From positions 124,001 to 188,000 of the forward strand of contig NZ_JAUKWQ010000003.1 of assembly GCF_030504645.1 (NCBI RefSeq): a stretch of DNA of 64,000 bases, in the 5' to 3' direction. Shown here piece by piece: positions 16,830-25,705 of the stretch. How positions within the stretch are numbered: the stretch's first letter is position 1; every line of letters starts with the position of its first letter. Under the pieces are notes generated by a model. It was not told the DNA's origin and did no database searches. It saw only the letters and a list, made by a program, of their open reading frames with translations. Position numbers and translations under genes: made by a program. The stretch is from Rhizobium oryzicola. GTDB taxonomy: Bacteria > Pseudomonadota > Alphaproteobacteria > Rhizobiales > Rhizobiaceae.

Positions 16830-17060
16830 GCGCAGGTCGTCAGGTCGGCTTATGCGAATTCCCGACTCGATTGCTGAGGCCTTTGTGTGAACGGCGCTCG
16901 ACCCCGGGCATGACGTCTCGTTTTGCGGCCTCATAAGATCGCTTGCCTGCGGCATCATGTCCGGAGTGGCTACTTGCTTACACCTCCGCCAAACAGATCA
17001 AAGCGCTACAATGCAGAACACCCTACGAAGCAATTGGCAAGGCGGGTCAGGTGTGTAGAG
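16830..17060 (+). pseudogene. Degenerate IS3/IS481-type transposase relic
   Basis: Short stretches read RIPDSIAEAFV (the integrase-core Glu region) followed by a stop. After a disturbed stretch comes TSAKQIKALQCRTPYEAIGKAGQ, which resembles the C-terminal LKxLxGLTPYE motif of IS481/IS3 transposases. No open frame joins them. The 880-bp interval 16229-17108 otherwise holds only the IS5 piece above; the part from 16610 to 16830 has no recognisable content. Confidence 0.5.
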
Positions 17061-17108
17061 CGGTAACCACTGCACCTGTTCCGTTCCTGGGTATGCGCTG
17101 ATTTGAAA

Positions 17109-19466
17109 TTACCACTTGGGAGTGAGCGCAATATAATGCGCAGTCTCGGTTTTGATGCGATCGGCACTGAAGAGTAATGGCACATATTCTCCTTCAGACC
17201 ACGGTGCAGCCAGATCTCTATAATGGACCGAGCGCGGATCACCCGACTGTCCGGGCGCATTGATGCAGACACTGTTGTCCCAATCGCCGACATCCATGAC
17301 GAGGCGCACGGAAGCGCCGGAATTGACGCCGAAATCACCAACGCGGTAGGCCGCATGCATCGGCGTGGAACGGCTGCCGCCAACCGAGAGCGGGCCAACA
17401 TTCCATGCGCCGCGGGCCTCCGTCTTAATCCGGTCCGTCGCGTGTTCGAACAGGGCCTGATGCAGATCCCCCCAGCGCCATGCTTCGGGATCGGTCCCGA
17501 GCCGGCGCTCGCAATCGGCAAAACCGGCAGAAAGGGTCGAGAGCAGCAGGGTGTCACGCTCCGATGCCGGCCAATGCGCGCCCGGTTCGGCCAGAAGCGA
17601 CAGCATGCGGTCGACATCGCCGGGCAGCAGTAATTGCCGCACGACCGGATCGGGTGCAAAACGTGCTAGAAGGCCGGGGCGAAGATGCTTCATCCACCAG
17701 ACTTCGAAGAGCAGCGCCGGTGCGCTTGCTGATTCCAGCCGGTAATTCCAACCATCGAGGAGCGCAGAAGCTTGCGAATGCACGGCATCGAGCGCATGCG
17801 TTTTGGTGATCTCTCCCAGAAGACCGCAGATGATGCCTGCAGGCCGGGAATAGACGTCTGTCTGCAGATCCATCGAAGCCTTCAGCGTGTGCTGCGGATC
17901 ATTGGCCAGAACGGTTTTGATCCGCTCCGCGCGGCTGACCTCGGCCCATTCATGGCCGATCGATGGAGCAGCCGGATCGCGATCTTTCGGCAGGTTCATC
18001 TCATTGGCGGAGGCGACAAACCCTTCCGCCGGATTGTATTTGCGCGGCAGCTGGTCGGGGGGCAAAAAGCCGTCCCATTCGTAATTGCCGTCGCCGGGTA
18101 CGGGCAGCAAACCCTGCCAGTTATGCCGCACTGGCGTAAAGCCAGCGGTAAACCAGCCGATATCGCCGGTCACATCGGCGCTGACATGGTTGACCGAAGG
18201 CGTGCCCCAGGACCCGAGCGTTTCGGCAAACTCTTTGACCGAGCCGCTGCGCATGTAGGACAGGCTGCCGAGATAGGCGGCCGAACCGGGTGAAAGCCAG
18301 ACCGAGCGCATGGCGATGACAAGCCGCTTTTCCGGGTTTTCATGCAGGATCGGGCCATGGCGGGTGAAGGACAAGGTCAGCCTCTGGTCGGGATGACCCT
18401 TGACGCCAAAGCTCTCTTCGATCCGCTGGATCGTCTCGTATCCCTCGCAATAACGATAGTATTCCGGGTCGCCGTCCTTCGTCTCGTAGACATAGACGTC
18501 TTCCTGGTCGGCACCAAAAATTGTTAGGCCGAAGGCGTTGCGGTCGTTATGACCGAGCGAGATGCCGGGCGCGGTCGGCTCGCCGGTGCCGATCGCATTG
18601 AAGCCGGGGGCTTCGAGATGGACAAGGTAACGCAGCGAAGGGACGGCATGGGCACGGTGCGGATCGCTGGCGAGGATAGGGCGGCCGGTTTGCGTGCGTG
18701 AACCATGGACGGCCCAGTTATTGGAGCCTTGTTCGGCGACGGCCTGGACAATGTCGCCAAGATCGGTGACTTCGGTCCATTTCCAGACATCGTTGATACC
18801 GGCGGCAAGGCGAGCCTTGTCGAAGGTCACAGCGGCGGTTGCGAGCTTGAACAGGCGTGTCGCGGCCATCGGGATATCGGCAAGCACGATGCCCTCGGCG
18901 GGTTCCGGTGTTACCGGCGGGTCGAGTTCGAAGCGCAGGAGATCGGTTTCGGCATCGGTGCGGGCCATGATATTGGCGCGCAAAATTTCCGACAGGCCGT
19001 TGCGGGTCAGCGCATGGCTGCGGATGCGCACGACATCCGATGGCTGCCAGCGGGCCGGCTTCGTGCAGAAGACCGCAAATTCCGGCGGCAGGCGGGAAGG
19101 TTCGGCTTCGCAAAGCGCGATATAGGCGTTGATGCCGGCTGCAAAAGCGGTGCAGATCTCCTCTGTGTCCGGCGCGTACGAAACCCATTCGAACGCCATG
19201 TCGCCGCGGTAGAGGAAATGCCGGGCGGCATGGTCCTGCGCAAGATAGCCGGGACCGAAATCGGCGGCTAGCAGGCCGAGGCCGCGCTTGCGCCAGAGGT
19301 CGAGCTGCCAGAGCCGGTCGCGGGCGGCATTAAAGCCCTGCAGGAAGAACAGGTCCTTTTCATTCTCCGCCCGGATGTGCGGAATGCCCCAGCGGTCGAC
19401 GCGGATTTCTGCCGCGGCATCGAGACCCGCAAGTTCGATCGTTTCGTTGACGGGTGCATCGCTCAT
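17109..19466 (-). CDS. Penicillin-acylase-family Ntn hydrolase
   Basis: Amide hydrolase made as a precursor that self-cleaves before a catalytic Ser. 785 residues from ATG 19466. Seen: alpha-chain signature IRVDRWGIPHIRAENEKDLFFLQGFNAARDRLWQLDLWRK at 21-60, the processing site EQG-SNNWAV with predicted nucleophile S248, and beta-chain motifs SDPHRAHAVPSLRYLVHLEAPGFN and SANEMNLPKDRDPA (oxyanion Asn). There is no signal peptide, unlike classical penicillin G acylases and the AHL acylases, so it should act in the cytoplasm on material brought in by the Dpp-type importer encoded immediately upstream (34-base gap). Candidate substrates are N-acyl amino acids, acyl-homoserine lactones or other amides; the sequence does not decide. 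Confidence 0.88.
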   Translation of the reverse strand: MSDAPVNETIELAGLDAAAEIRVDRWGIPHIRAENEKDLFFLQGFNAARDRLWQLDLWRKRGLGLLAADFGPGYLAQDHAARHFLYRGDMAFEWVSYAPDTEEICTAFAAGINAYIALCEAEPSRLPPEFAVFCTKPARWQPSDVVRIRSHALTRNGLSEILRANIMARTDAETDLLRFELDPPVTPEPAEGIVLADIPMAATRLFKLATAAVTFDKARLAAGINDVWKWTEVTDLGDIVQAVAEQGSNNWAVHGSRTQTGRPILASDPHRAHAVPSLRYLVHLEAPGFNAIGTGEPTAPGISLGHNDRNAFGLTIFGADQEDVYVYETKDGDPEYYRYCEGYETIQRIEESFGVKGHPDQRLTLSFTRHGPILHENPEKRLVIAMRSVWLSPGSAAYLGSLSYMRSGSVKEFAETLGSWGTPSVNHVSADVTGDIGWFTAGFTPVRHNWQGLLPVPGDGNYEWDGFLPPDQLPRKYNPAEGFVASANEMNLPKDRDPAAPSIGHEWAEVSRAERIKTVLANDPQHTLKASMDLQTDVYSRPAGIICGLLGEITKTHALDAVHSQASALLDGWNYRLESASAPALLFEVWWMKHLRPGLLARFAPDPVVRQLLLPGDVDRMLSLLAEPGAHWPASERDTLLLSTLSAGFADCERRLGTDPEAWRWGDLHQALFEHATDRIKTEARGAWNVGPLSVGGSRSTPMHAAYRVGDFGVNSGASVRLVMDVGDWDNSVCINAPGQSGDPRSVHYRDLAAPWSEGEYVPLLFSADRIKTETAHYIALTPKW

Positions 19467-19499
19467 GGCAGTCTCTTTTCGTTGCGGCGTCTTGGTCGT

Positions 19500-20477
19500 T
19501 CAGGCGTGATGGCAGGCCACACGGGCGCCGTCGTCCCGCACAGTCAGTTCTGGCCGCTCTCGGCCGCAGATTTCTGTCGCTAGCGGACAGCGGGTATGGA
19601 AGGCGCAGCCGGAGGGAATCATGGCCGGGCTCGGCAGTTCTCCGCCGAGGATAAGGCGTTCCTTGGAGCGCTGCACCTCCGGATCGGCCTCCGGCACGGC
19701 CGACATCAGAGCTTTTGTGTAGGGATGTTTCGGATTGGCGAAGAACGTGTCGCGGTCGGCGATTTCCACGAACCGGCCGAGATACATGACGACGACACGG
19801 TCGCAGATATGCCGAACGACACCGAGATCGTGGGACACGAACAGATAGGAGACGCCGGTGCGCTTTTGCAGCGCCACAAGCAGGTTCAAAATCTGGGCGC
19901 GCACCGAAACGTCGAGCGCCGAAACCGGCTCGTCGCAGATCACGAGATCCGGTTCGAGCGCCAAAGCGCGCGCGATCACCACGCGCTGCCGCTGACCGCC
20001 GGAAAACTGGTGCGGATAACGATCCGCATGTTCGGGCCGTAGGCCCACCTGCTGTAGAAGTGCGCCCACGCGTTCCTTCAGCGCCTTGCCCTTGGCGACG
20101 CCGCGCACGATCAACGGCTCGCCAATCGTGGCTCCGATCGTCGACCGCGGGTCTAGCGACAGAGCCGGATCCTGAAAGATCATCTGCACCTTGCGGCGGA
20201 TGTCGTTCAGCTTTTTGCGGTCGGCGCCGACCACTTCCTCGCCGCCGATTTTGACGCTGCCGGCGACCGGCTGCTGCAGGCCGACGATCGTGTTGGACAG
20301 CGTGGATTTTCCGCAGCCGGATTCCCCGACCAGCGCCACCGTCTCGCCACGCACGATATCGAGCGTGACGCCATTGACGGCCTTCACGACCGCACCGGTC
20401 TTGCCGAAGAGGCCGCCATTGCCACCGAAATGCACGGCGACATCACGGATTTCGAGAACGTGCTTTTGCTCGCTCAT
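19500..20477 (-). CDS. Peptide-type ABC importer ATPase (DppF/OppF)
   Basis: 325 residues from ATG 20477, which overlaps the stop of the DppD-type gene as ATGA. The frame is open further upstream, but that is DppD coding sequence. Seen: GESGCGKST Walker A, FSGGQRQRVVIARAL signature, LVICDEPVSALD Walker B, SHDLGVVRHICD, and the C-terminal Cys-containing oligopeptide-transporter motif PSGCAFHTRCPLATEIC. Second ATPase of the heteromeric importer, preceding the Ntn hydrolase gene. Confidence 0.92.
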   Translation of the reverse strand: MSEQKHVLEIRDVAVHFGGNGGLFGKTGAVVKAVNGVTLDIVRGETVALVGESGCGKSTLSNTIVGLQQPVAGSVKIGGEEVVGADRKKLNDIRRKVQMIFQDPALSLDPRSTIGATIGEPLIVRGVAKGKALKERVGALLQQVGLRPEHADRYPHQFSGGQRQRVVIARALALEPDLVICDEPVSALDVSVRAQILNLLVALQKRTGVSYLFVSHDLGVVRHICDRVVVMYLGRFVEIADRDTFFANPKHPYTKALMSAVPEADPEVQRSKERLILGGELPSPAMIPSGCAFHTRCPLATEICGRERPELTVRDDGARVACHHA

Positions 20478-21469
20478 GCCCCCACCTCGCGGATTTCCGC
20501 CATGCGGTCGATATGCCAGCAGGCGGAGCGGTGACCGTCGCCGCAATCGAAGAGCGGCGGGGCCTGGCTGCGACACTTGTCGGTCGAGAGGGGACAGCGG
20601 TCATGGAAGCGGCAACCGACACCGAATTCGCTCGGTGTTGGCACCATTCCCTCGATCGTCGCAAGGTCCGCCTTTGGCGCATGATCGAGTTTCGGAACGC
20701 TCGCAAGGAGAAGCGCCGTATAGGGATGCTTTGGTTCGCGGAAGAGCGTATGGACCGGGGCGATTTCTGCCATCCGGCCGGCATACATGACGGCCACGTC
20801 ATCGGCGATATCTGCCACGACGCCCATATCATGGGTGATCAGCACGATTGCCGTGCCGCGTTCGGCGACCAGCTTTTTCATCAGGTCGAGGATCTGCGCC
20901 TGGATGGTGACGTCGAGTGCCGTTGTCGGCTCGTCGGCCACCAGCACGCGCGGGCCGCAGATCAGAGCGATCGAGATCATGATGCGCTGGCACATGCCGC
21001 CGGAAAGTTCGAACGGATATTGGTGCAGACGCCGGTCCGGATCGGGAATGCCGACATCGACCAGCATCTGCCGCGCCTTTTCGAACGCTTCTGCCTTCGA
21101 GGCACCGTGGTGAGCGCGAAACGCCTCGGCGATCTGCGTGCCGACCGTCGAGAGCGGATCGAGCGAGGCGCTCGGTTCCTGGAAGATGATGGAAATGTCC
21201 TTGCCGCGGGCCTTGCGGAACTGCCGTTCCGTGAGGCGCGCGAGATCGGTGTTTTCCAACATGATGCGGCCGACGGTGCGTTTGGCGGCGGGCGGCAGAA
21301 GGCCGAGCATGGCATAGGAGGTGAGCGACTTGCCGCAGCCGGATTCACCCACCAGCGCCATCACTCTGCCGGGGGCGACGGTGAATGAGACGTCGTCGAC
21401 GACATGGGCGCCAGCGATATCGATAGTCAGGCTGTCAACGGTCAGAAGCGGGCTTGGCGAAACCTCCAT
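20474..21469 (-). CDS. Peptide-type ABC importer ATPase (DppD/OppD)
   Basis: 331 residues from ATG 21469, which has a GAGGAGGA ribosome site overlapping the previous stop. Seen: Walker A GESGCGKS at 41-48, Q-loop FQEPSASLDPL, signature ELSGGMCQRIMISIAL, Walker [13 protein letters not shown], and C-terminal VGCRFHDRCPLSTDKC. Works as a heterodimer with the DppF-type ATPase. Separated from the membrane subunits by an SDR gene, which is not the usual order. Confidence 0.92.
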   Translation of the reverse strand: MEVSPSPLLTVDSLTIDIAGAHVVDDVSFTVAPGRVMALVGESGCGKSLTSYAMLGLLPPAAKRTVGRIMLENTDLARLTERQFRKARGKDISIIFQEPSASLDPLSTVGTQIAEAFRAHHGASKAEAFEKARQMLVDVGIPDPDRRLHQYPFELSGGMCQRIMISIALICGPRVLVADEPTTALDVTIQAQILDLMKKLVAERGTAIVLITHDMGVVADIADDVAVMYAGRMAEIAPVHTLFREPKHPYTALLLASVPKLDHAPKADLATIEGMVPTPSEFGVGCRFHDRCPLSTDKCRSQAPPLFDCGDGHRSACWHIDRMAEIREVGA

Positions 21470-21479
21470 CAAGTCCTCC

Positions 21480-22265
21480 TCAACCGGCCTTAGCAGCGTC
21501 GCGCTCTGGGCGCTTGTAAGTGCCGATCGAATTGCCGCCATCGACGGCAAGCGTCGCGCCGGTGATGAAACCGGCCTTTTCGGAGCAGAGATAGGCGATT
21601 GCCGCCGGTGCATCCATCGGCCCACTGGAACGGCCGAGCGGGATGTTCTTCAGCATGTTGGTGACGTAATCGTCCGAAAGCTCGCTGACCTCGCTGCCCG
21701 GCGCAAAGCCCGGCTCGACGACATTCACGCGGATGCCATATTCCGCGAGCTCCATAGCAAACCCCTTGGACAGCCGGTCGATGGCGGTTTTTGAGGTGCA
21801 ATAGGGCACCCCGTTCTGCGTCATCTTTCGCGAGGCGCCGGAGGAAATGTTGACGATCGAGCCGGCCTTGCCTTCGGCAATCATCAGCTTGGCCATTTCG
21901 CGGGAAATTAGGAAAGGGGCGCGCAAATTGACGCCGAAGACGCGGTCCCAGTCGGCAATATCCATGTCGAGCAGGCTGAAGCGGGTATAGATGCCGGCAT
22001 TGTTGACGAGAATGTCCGGCGCCTTCCACTCGCGCTTCACCAGATCGACAAGCTCCAGCATCGAGGCATCGCTGGTCAGCTCTGTCGCGTGCAGCAGAAG
22101 CTTGGAGCGGTCGAGGCCGAGTTCGCTTACCGCCTTTTCAAGTCCGTCCATGCGGACGTCGCTGAGACACAGGCGGGCGCCTTCCTTGGCAAAATAGGCA
22201 GCGATCCAGCGGCCGAAAATACCGGCGGCCCCGGTAATGACGATGGTCTTGTTCTCAAATTCCAT
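21480..22265 (-). CDS. Short-chain dehydrogenase/reductase
   Basis: Classical SDR of 261 residues. Seen: cofactor motif TGAAGIFG at 11-18, D35 after the second strand favouring NAD over NADP, NNAG at 86-89, catalytic S140, Y153 and K157 (YCTSK), and a C-terminal ATLAVDGGNSIG substrate-loop motif. It lies inside the importer operon (10 bases before the DppD gene, 27 after the DppC gene), so its alcohol or ketone substrate is likely derived from the imported compound. Product unknown. Confidence 0.9.
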   Translation of the reverse strand: MEFENKTIVITGAAGIFGRWIAAYFAKEGARLCLSDVRMDGLEKAVSELGLDRSKLLLHATELTSDASMLELVDLVKREWKAPDILVNNAGIYTRFSLLDMDIADWDRVFGVNLRAPFLISREMAKLMIAEGKAGSIVNISSGASRKMTQNGVPYCTSKTAIDRLSKGFAMELAEYGIRVNVVEPGFAPGSEVSELSDDYVTNMLKNIPLGRSSGPMDAPAAIAYLCSEKAGFITGATLAVDGGNSIGTYKRPERDAAKAG

Positions 22266-22292
22266 GATGAAAGCCTCGAAATTGCGGAGAAA

Positions 22293-23150
22293 TCAGCGGC
22301 TGCGGGAACGCGGATCGAGCTGGTCGCGCAACCAGTCACCGAGCACGTTGACTGAAAAGACGAGAAGGAAAAGACAGGCACCGGGAAAGGCGACGATCCA
22401 CCAGGCGCGCTCGATATATTCGCGCCCGACGCTCATGATCGCACCCCAGCTTGCAGCCGGCGGCTGGATGCCGAGGCCGAGGAAGGAGAGGCCCGCCTCC
22501 ATCAGGATCATCAGGCCGAATTCCGCCGTCGCCACGATAAGGATCGGGCCGGCGATATTCGGCAGGATATGGCGGAAAAGGATGCGGGCAGCCCCAGCAC
22601 CGGCCAGTTCCGACGCCTTAATGAAGGGCAGATTGGCGACCTGCAGGGTCTGGGCATAGGCGACACGCGTATACCGCGGCCAGCGGGTGAGGCCGAGAAC
22701 CAGAACGAGTTTCAGAAAGCCCGGTCCGAGCACGGCGACTGTCAGCACGGCAAGCAGAATGGCCGGGATCGACATCATGATATCGACCAGCCGCATGATG
22801 ACGATCTCGACCGCGCCGCGGAACCAGCCGGCGACCATGCCGAGCGTCACGCCGACCAAGGTCGAGACGACGACGGAAAGGCTGGCGACACCCAACGAAA
22901 CGCCGGCGCCATAAAGTGTGCGCGACAGGAGATCGCGGCCGAGATCGTCGGTGCCGAACCAGTAAGTGATGCCGCCGCGTTCGAAACCCGGCGGTTTCAG
23001 ACGGCCGAGCAAGTTCTGTTTCGACGGATCGACCGGCGCCACGTAAGGCGCCAGGATGGCGAGCACGACGATGATCGTCAGGATGAGACAGACGATCATG
23101 ACGGAAATCGGCACGCGGCGTAGGCGGGTGGTCAGGAGAGCGTTGTTCAT
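22293..23150 (-). CDS. Peptide-type ABC importer permease (DppC/OppC)
   Basis: 285 residues. Seen: an N-terminal TM ISVMIVCLILTIIVVLAIL, the DppC hallmark FGTDDLGRDLLSRTLYGAGVSL, about five further membrane segments, and EAA loop IKASELAGAGAARILFRHILPN. Forms the channel with the DppB-type permease 11 bases upstream. Confidence 0.93.
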   Translation of the reverse strand: MNNALLTTRLRRVPISVMIVCLILTIIVVLAILAPYVAPVDPSKQNLLGRLKPPGFERGGITYWFGTDDLGRDLLSRTLYGAGVSLGVASLSVVVSTLVGVTLGMVAGWFRGAVEIVIMRLVDIMMSIPAILLAVLTVAVLGPGFLKLVLVLGLTRWPRYTRVAYAQTLQVANLPFIKASELAGAGAARILFRHILPNIAGPILIVATAEFGLMILMEAGLSFLGLGIQPPAASWGAIMSVGREYIERAWWIVAFPGACLFLLVFSVNVLGDWLRDQLDPRSRSR

Positions 23151-23161
23151 GAAATTCTCTC

Positions 23162-24082
23162 CTATCGGGCTAGACGGATGCGCGGATCGACCAGCGCATA
23201 AACGAAGTCGGCGGCGACCGATGTCAGCACGTAGACGAAGGAAATCAAAAGCACGATCACCTGCACGACGAGGAAGTCGCGCGACTGGATCGACTGGATG
23301 GCAAGCTGGCCGATGCCCGGCCAGGCGAAGACTGTCTCGACGATGACGGCGCCCGCAAGCAGATTACCGATCTCAAGCGCCGCGATGGTGATGACCGGGA
23401 TTGCCGCATTGCGAAGGACATGGCGCGTGACGACCGAGCCCATGGAAAGGCCGCGGGCACGGCCGGCCCGCACGTAATCCTTGCCGAGTTCGTCGATGAT
23501 CGAGATGCGGGTCATGCGCGCGAAGGTCGACATGGAGAGCGCCCCAAGAGCGACTGAGGGCATGATCAGTGAGGCAAAATCGCCCGAGCCTGAAGTCGGC
23601 AGCCAGCGCAGGGTTACGGCGAAAACGAAGATCAGCAGGATGCCGGAGAGAAAAGTCGGCACGCTCTGGCCGGTGACGACGATTGCCGTCAGCACTCGTT
23701 CCAGCCAGCCTCCTCGGCGGGTTGCCATCATGATGCCAGCCGGAATGCCGATGCCGACCGCAACGACGATCGCCCCACCGGCCAGCATCATCGTATAGGG
23801 CACGCGCGACATGACGATATCGATCGCCGGAATGCGCTGCACGACGGACTGGCCGAAATCGAAGCGGATAAGTCCGCCGAGGTAATTCAGATATTGCACC
23901 CAGAGCGGCTGGTCGAAACCGAGCTGATGGCGCAGTTCGGTAATCATTTGGGCAGAGGCATCCGGCGGCACGAGCAGAAGCGTCGGGTCGCCGGAAAAGT
24001 GCATGACGACGAACACGATGGTAAGCACGCCGAAAATCGCAATGACAGCCTGAATCAGTCGCTGGACGGCATATGTCAACAT
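23162..24082 (-). CDS. Peptide-type ABC importer permease (DppB/OppB)
   Basis: 306 residues from ATG 24082 (MLTYAVQRLIQ, the normal family start); an in-frame ATG at 24106 adds 8 atypical residues. Seen: TM1 AVIAIFGVLTIVFVVMHFSGDP, then LRHQLGFDQPLWVQYLNYLGG, and the C-terminal EAA and channel motifs VRAGRARGLSMGSVVTRHVLRNA and VETVFAWPGIGQL. Confidence 0.93.
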   Translation of the reverse strand: MLTYAVQRLIQAVIAIFGVLTIVFVVMHFSGDPTLLLVPPDASAQMITELRHQLGFDQPLWVQYLNYLGGLIRFDFGQSVVQRIPAIDIVMSRVPYTMMLAGGAIVVAVGIGIPAGIMMATRRGGWLERVLTAIVVTGQSVPTFLSGILLIFVFAVTLRWLPTSGSGDFASLIMPSVALGALSMSTFARMTRISIIDELGKDYVRAGRARGLSMGSVVTRHVLRNAAIPVITIAALEIGNLLAGAVIVETVFAWPGIGQLAIQSIQSRDFLVVQVIVLLISFVYVLTSVAADFVYALVDPRIRLAR

Positions 24083-24112
24083 CGTATTCGATCCGCCTTT
24101 GTCCATTCGCGC

Positions 24113-25606
24113 TTACTGTTGCCAGCTCATGTCGGTGACGAACATCGCCTCGTTGGCGGTGGGCGTCCAGTTGAGCTTGGCGTTGGCGCCATAGATCGCA
24201 AAAGCCTGGTAGAGGCCGATGCCGGGCACGTCGTCCTTCAGGATCTGGTAGGCCTGTTCATACTTGGCCAACCGCTCGTTCTTGTCGAGCGTCACGCGGG
24301 CGCCGTCGACGAGAGCGTCATATTGCGGGTTCTTGTACTTGGCCCAGATGCTGCCGCTGCGGAACAGGGGGAAGATGATGCCGTCCGCATCCTGGCAGGC
24401 GCAGGACCAGGCGCCGAAGGCCATGCTGCCGGCATTGGCCGGTTCGCCCTGGCGGCGCTTGAGGAAGGTCGCCTGATCGCTCGACGCGATTTCGACATTG
24501 AGGCCGACTTCGTTGATCATCTGCTGGATGGCTTCGATCGTCGCGCGGTTATAGGCGGGCGAGGTCAAGAATTCGAGCTTGGCACCTTCTGCACCGGCTG
24601 CCTTGACGAGGGCCTTTGCCTTTTTCGGATCGTAGGCGTAACCTTCGACCTTGTCAGTGTAACCGAAGATCGGCTTGGCGCCGACGATATTGACCGGGTT
24701 GCCGTAACCAGCCAGCAAGGCATCGACCAGCGCGCTGCGGTCGATAGCGTAGGCAATCGCCTGACGGACGCGGACATCCTTGGTCGGGCCTGCCTCGGCG
24801 TTGATATAGAGGTAACCGACGCGTTCGGTCGGAGCCGACAGAACCTTGATCGCGGTTTCGCTCTTCATGCTGGCGGCCTGGTCAGGCGTGACGCCGCTGA
24901 TCAGATCAGCCTTGCCGGTCTTCAGGTCGGCGAGGCGGGTGGAGGCGTCCGGCACGGTGCGGAAGGCCACCTTGGCGAAAGGCGGCTTGACGCGCCAGTA
25001 GTTGCCATAGGCTTCTAGCTCGGTCTGAACGCCCTTCTGCCAGTTGGCGAGTTTGTAAGGCCCGGAGCCGAGCGGTTTGGCGTTGAATTCCTGGTCGCCG
25101 ACCTTTTCGACATAGGCTTTTGGCACGATCGAGAGCTTGACGAGCTGGGCGAGCAGCGCCGGATAGGCGGACTTGGTCGTCATCGTCACCTTGTTCGTAC
25201 CAGTGACTTCAGCCTTGGCGATCTGGTCGAACTGGGTGAGCTGTGGGCTCTTCAGCCTAGGGTCGATGATGCGGTTGATCGAGAAGGCGACGTCTTCGGC
25301 GGTCAGCTTGCTGCCGTCCTGGAAGGTCACGTCATCATGAATCTCGAACTCGATCGTCTTGTCGTCCGTATATTTCCACGACTTGGCGATCTGCGGCACG
25401 ATCTCGCCGGCCGGATTGCGGGTCAGAAGATTGTCAAAGATATTGCGGTAGATGCTGTAGCTGTTGGTGTCCCACTGCAGGTGAGGATCGAGCGTCGCGG
25501 CATCGCCGGAGAGATCGATCGTCAGCGCGTCCTTGGACTGTGCAAAAGCGGCAGACGATGCAAGCGTCAGAAAAACCGCGGCGATGGATGTTAATCTTAC
25601 AGACAT
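24113..25606 (-). CDS. Peptide-type ABC importer solute-binding protein (family 5)
   Basis: Periplasmic receptor, 497 residues from ATG 25606, which has a GAGGGTAAGGGA ribosome region; an upstream start at 25621 is less likely. Seen: Sec signal peptide with LTSIAAVFLTLASSAAFAQS, cleavage near residue 24; family-5 landmarks DAATLDPHLQWDTNSYSIYRNIFDNLL, IAKSWKYTDDKTIEFEIHDDVTFQDGSKLTAEDV and VRQAIAYAIDRSALV. Determines the specificity of the importer; the ligand is not readable from sequence. Confidence 0.92.
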   Translation of the reverse strand: MSVRLTSIAAVFLTLASSAAFAQSKDALTIDLSGDAATLDPHLQWDTNSYSIYRNIFDNLLTRNPAGEIVPQIAKSWKYTDDKTIEFEIHDDVTFQDGSKLTAEDVAFSINRIIDPRLKSPQLTQFDQIAKAEVTGTNKVTMTTKSAYPALLAQLVKLSIVPKAYVEKVGDQEFNAKPLGSGPYKLANWQKGVQTELEAYGNYWRVKPPFAKVAFRTVPDASTRLADLKTGKADLISGVTPDQAASMKSETAIKVLSAPTERVGYLYINAEAGPTKDVRVRQAIAYAIDRSALVDALLAGYGNPVNIVGAKPIFGYTDKVEGYAYDPKKAKALVKAAGAEGAKLEFLTSPAYNRATIEAIQQMINEVGLNVEIASSDQATFLKRRQGEPANAGSMAFGAWSCACQDADGIIFPLFRSGSIWAKYKNPQYDALVDGARVTLDKNERLAKYEQAYQILKDDVPGIGLYQAFAIYGANAKLNWTPTANEAMFVTDMSWQQ

Positions 25607-25705
25607 GTCCCTTACCCTCATTGTTGTTTGTGCTGATTAAATATCTGAAGACAAATAGAAATCGGCGCCTGCAGCCTCCCATGGCACGGGCGCCCGGATC
25701 TTCGA

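Noticed and set aside
23894..25018. 374-codon open frame on + opposite the family-5 binding-protein gene
   Set aside because: Shadow of a strongly supported gene; no recognisable motif or ribosome site.
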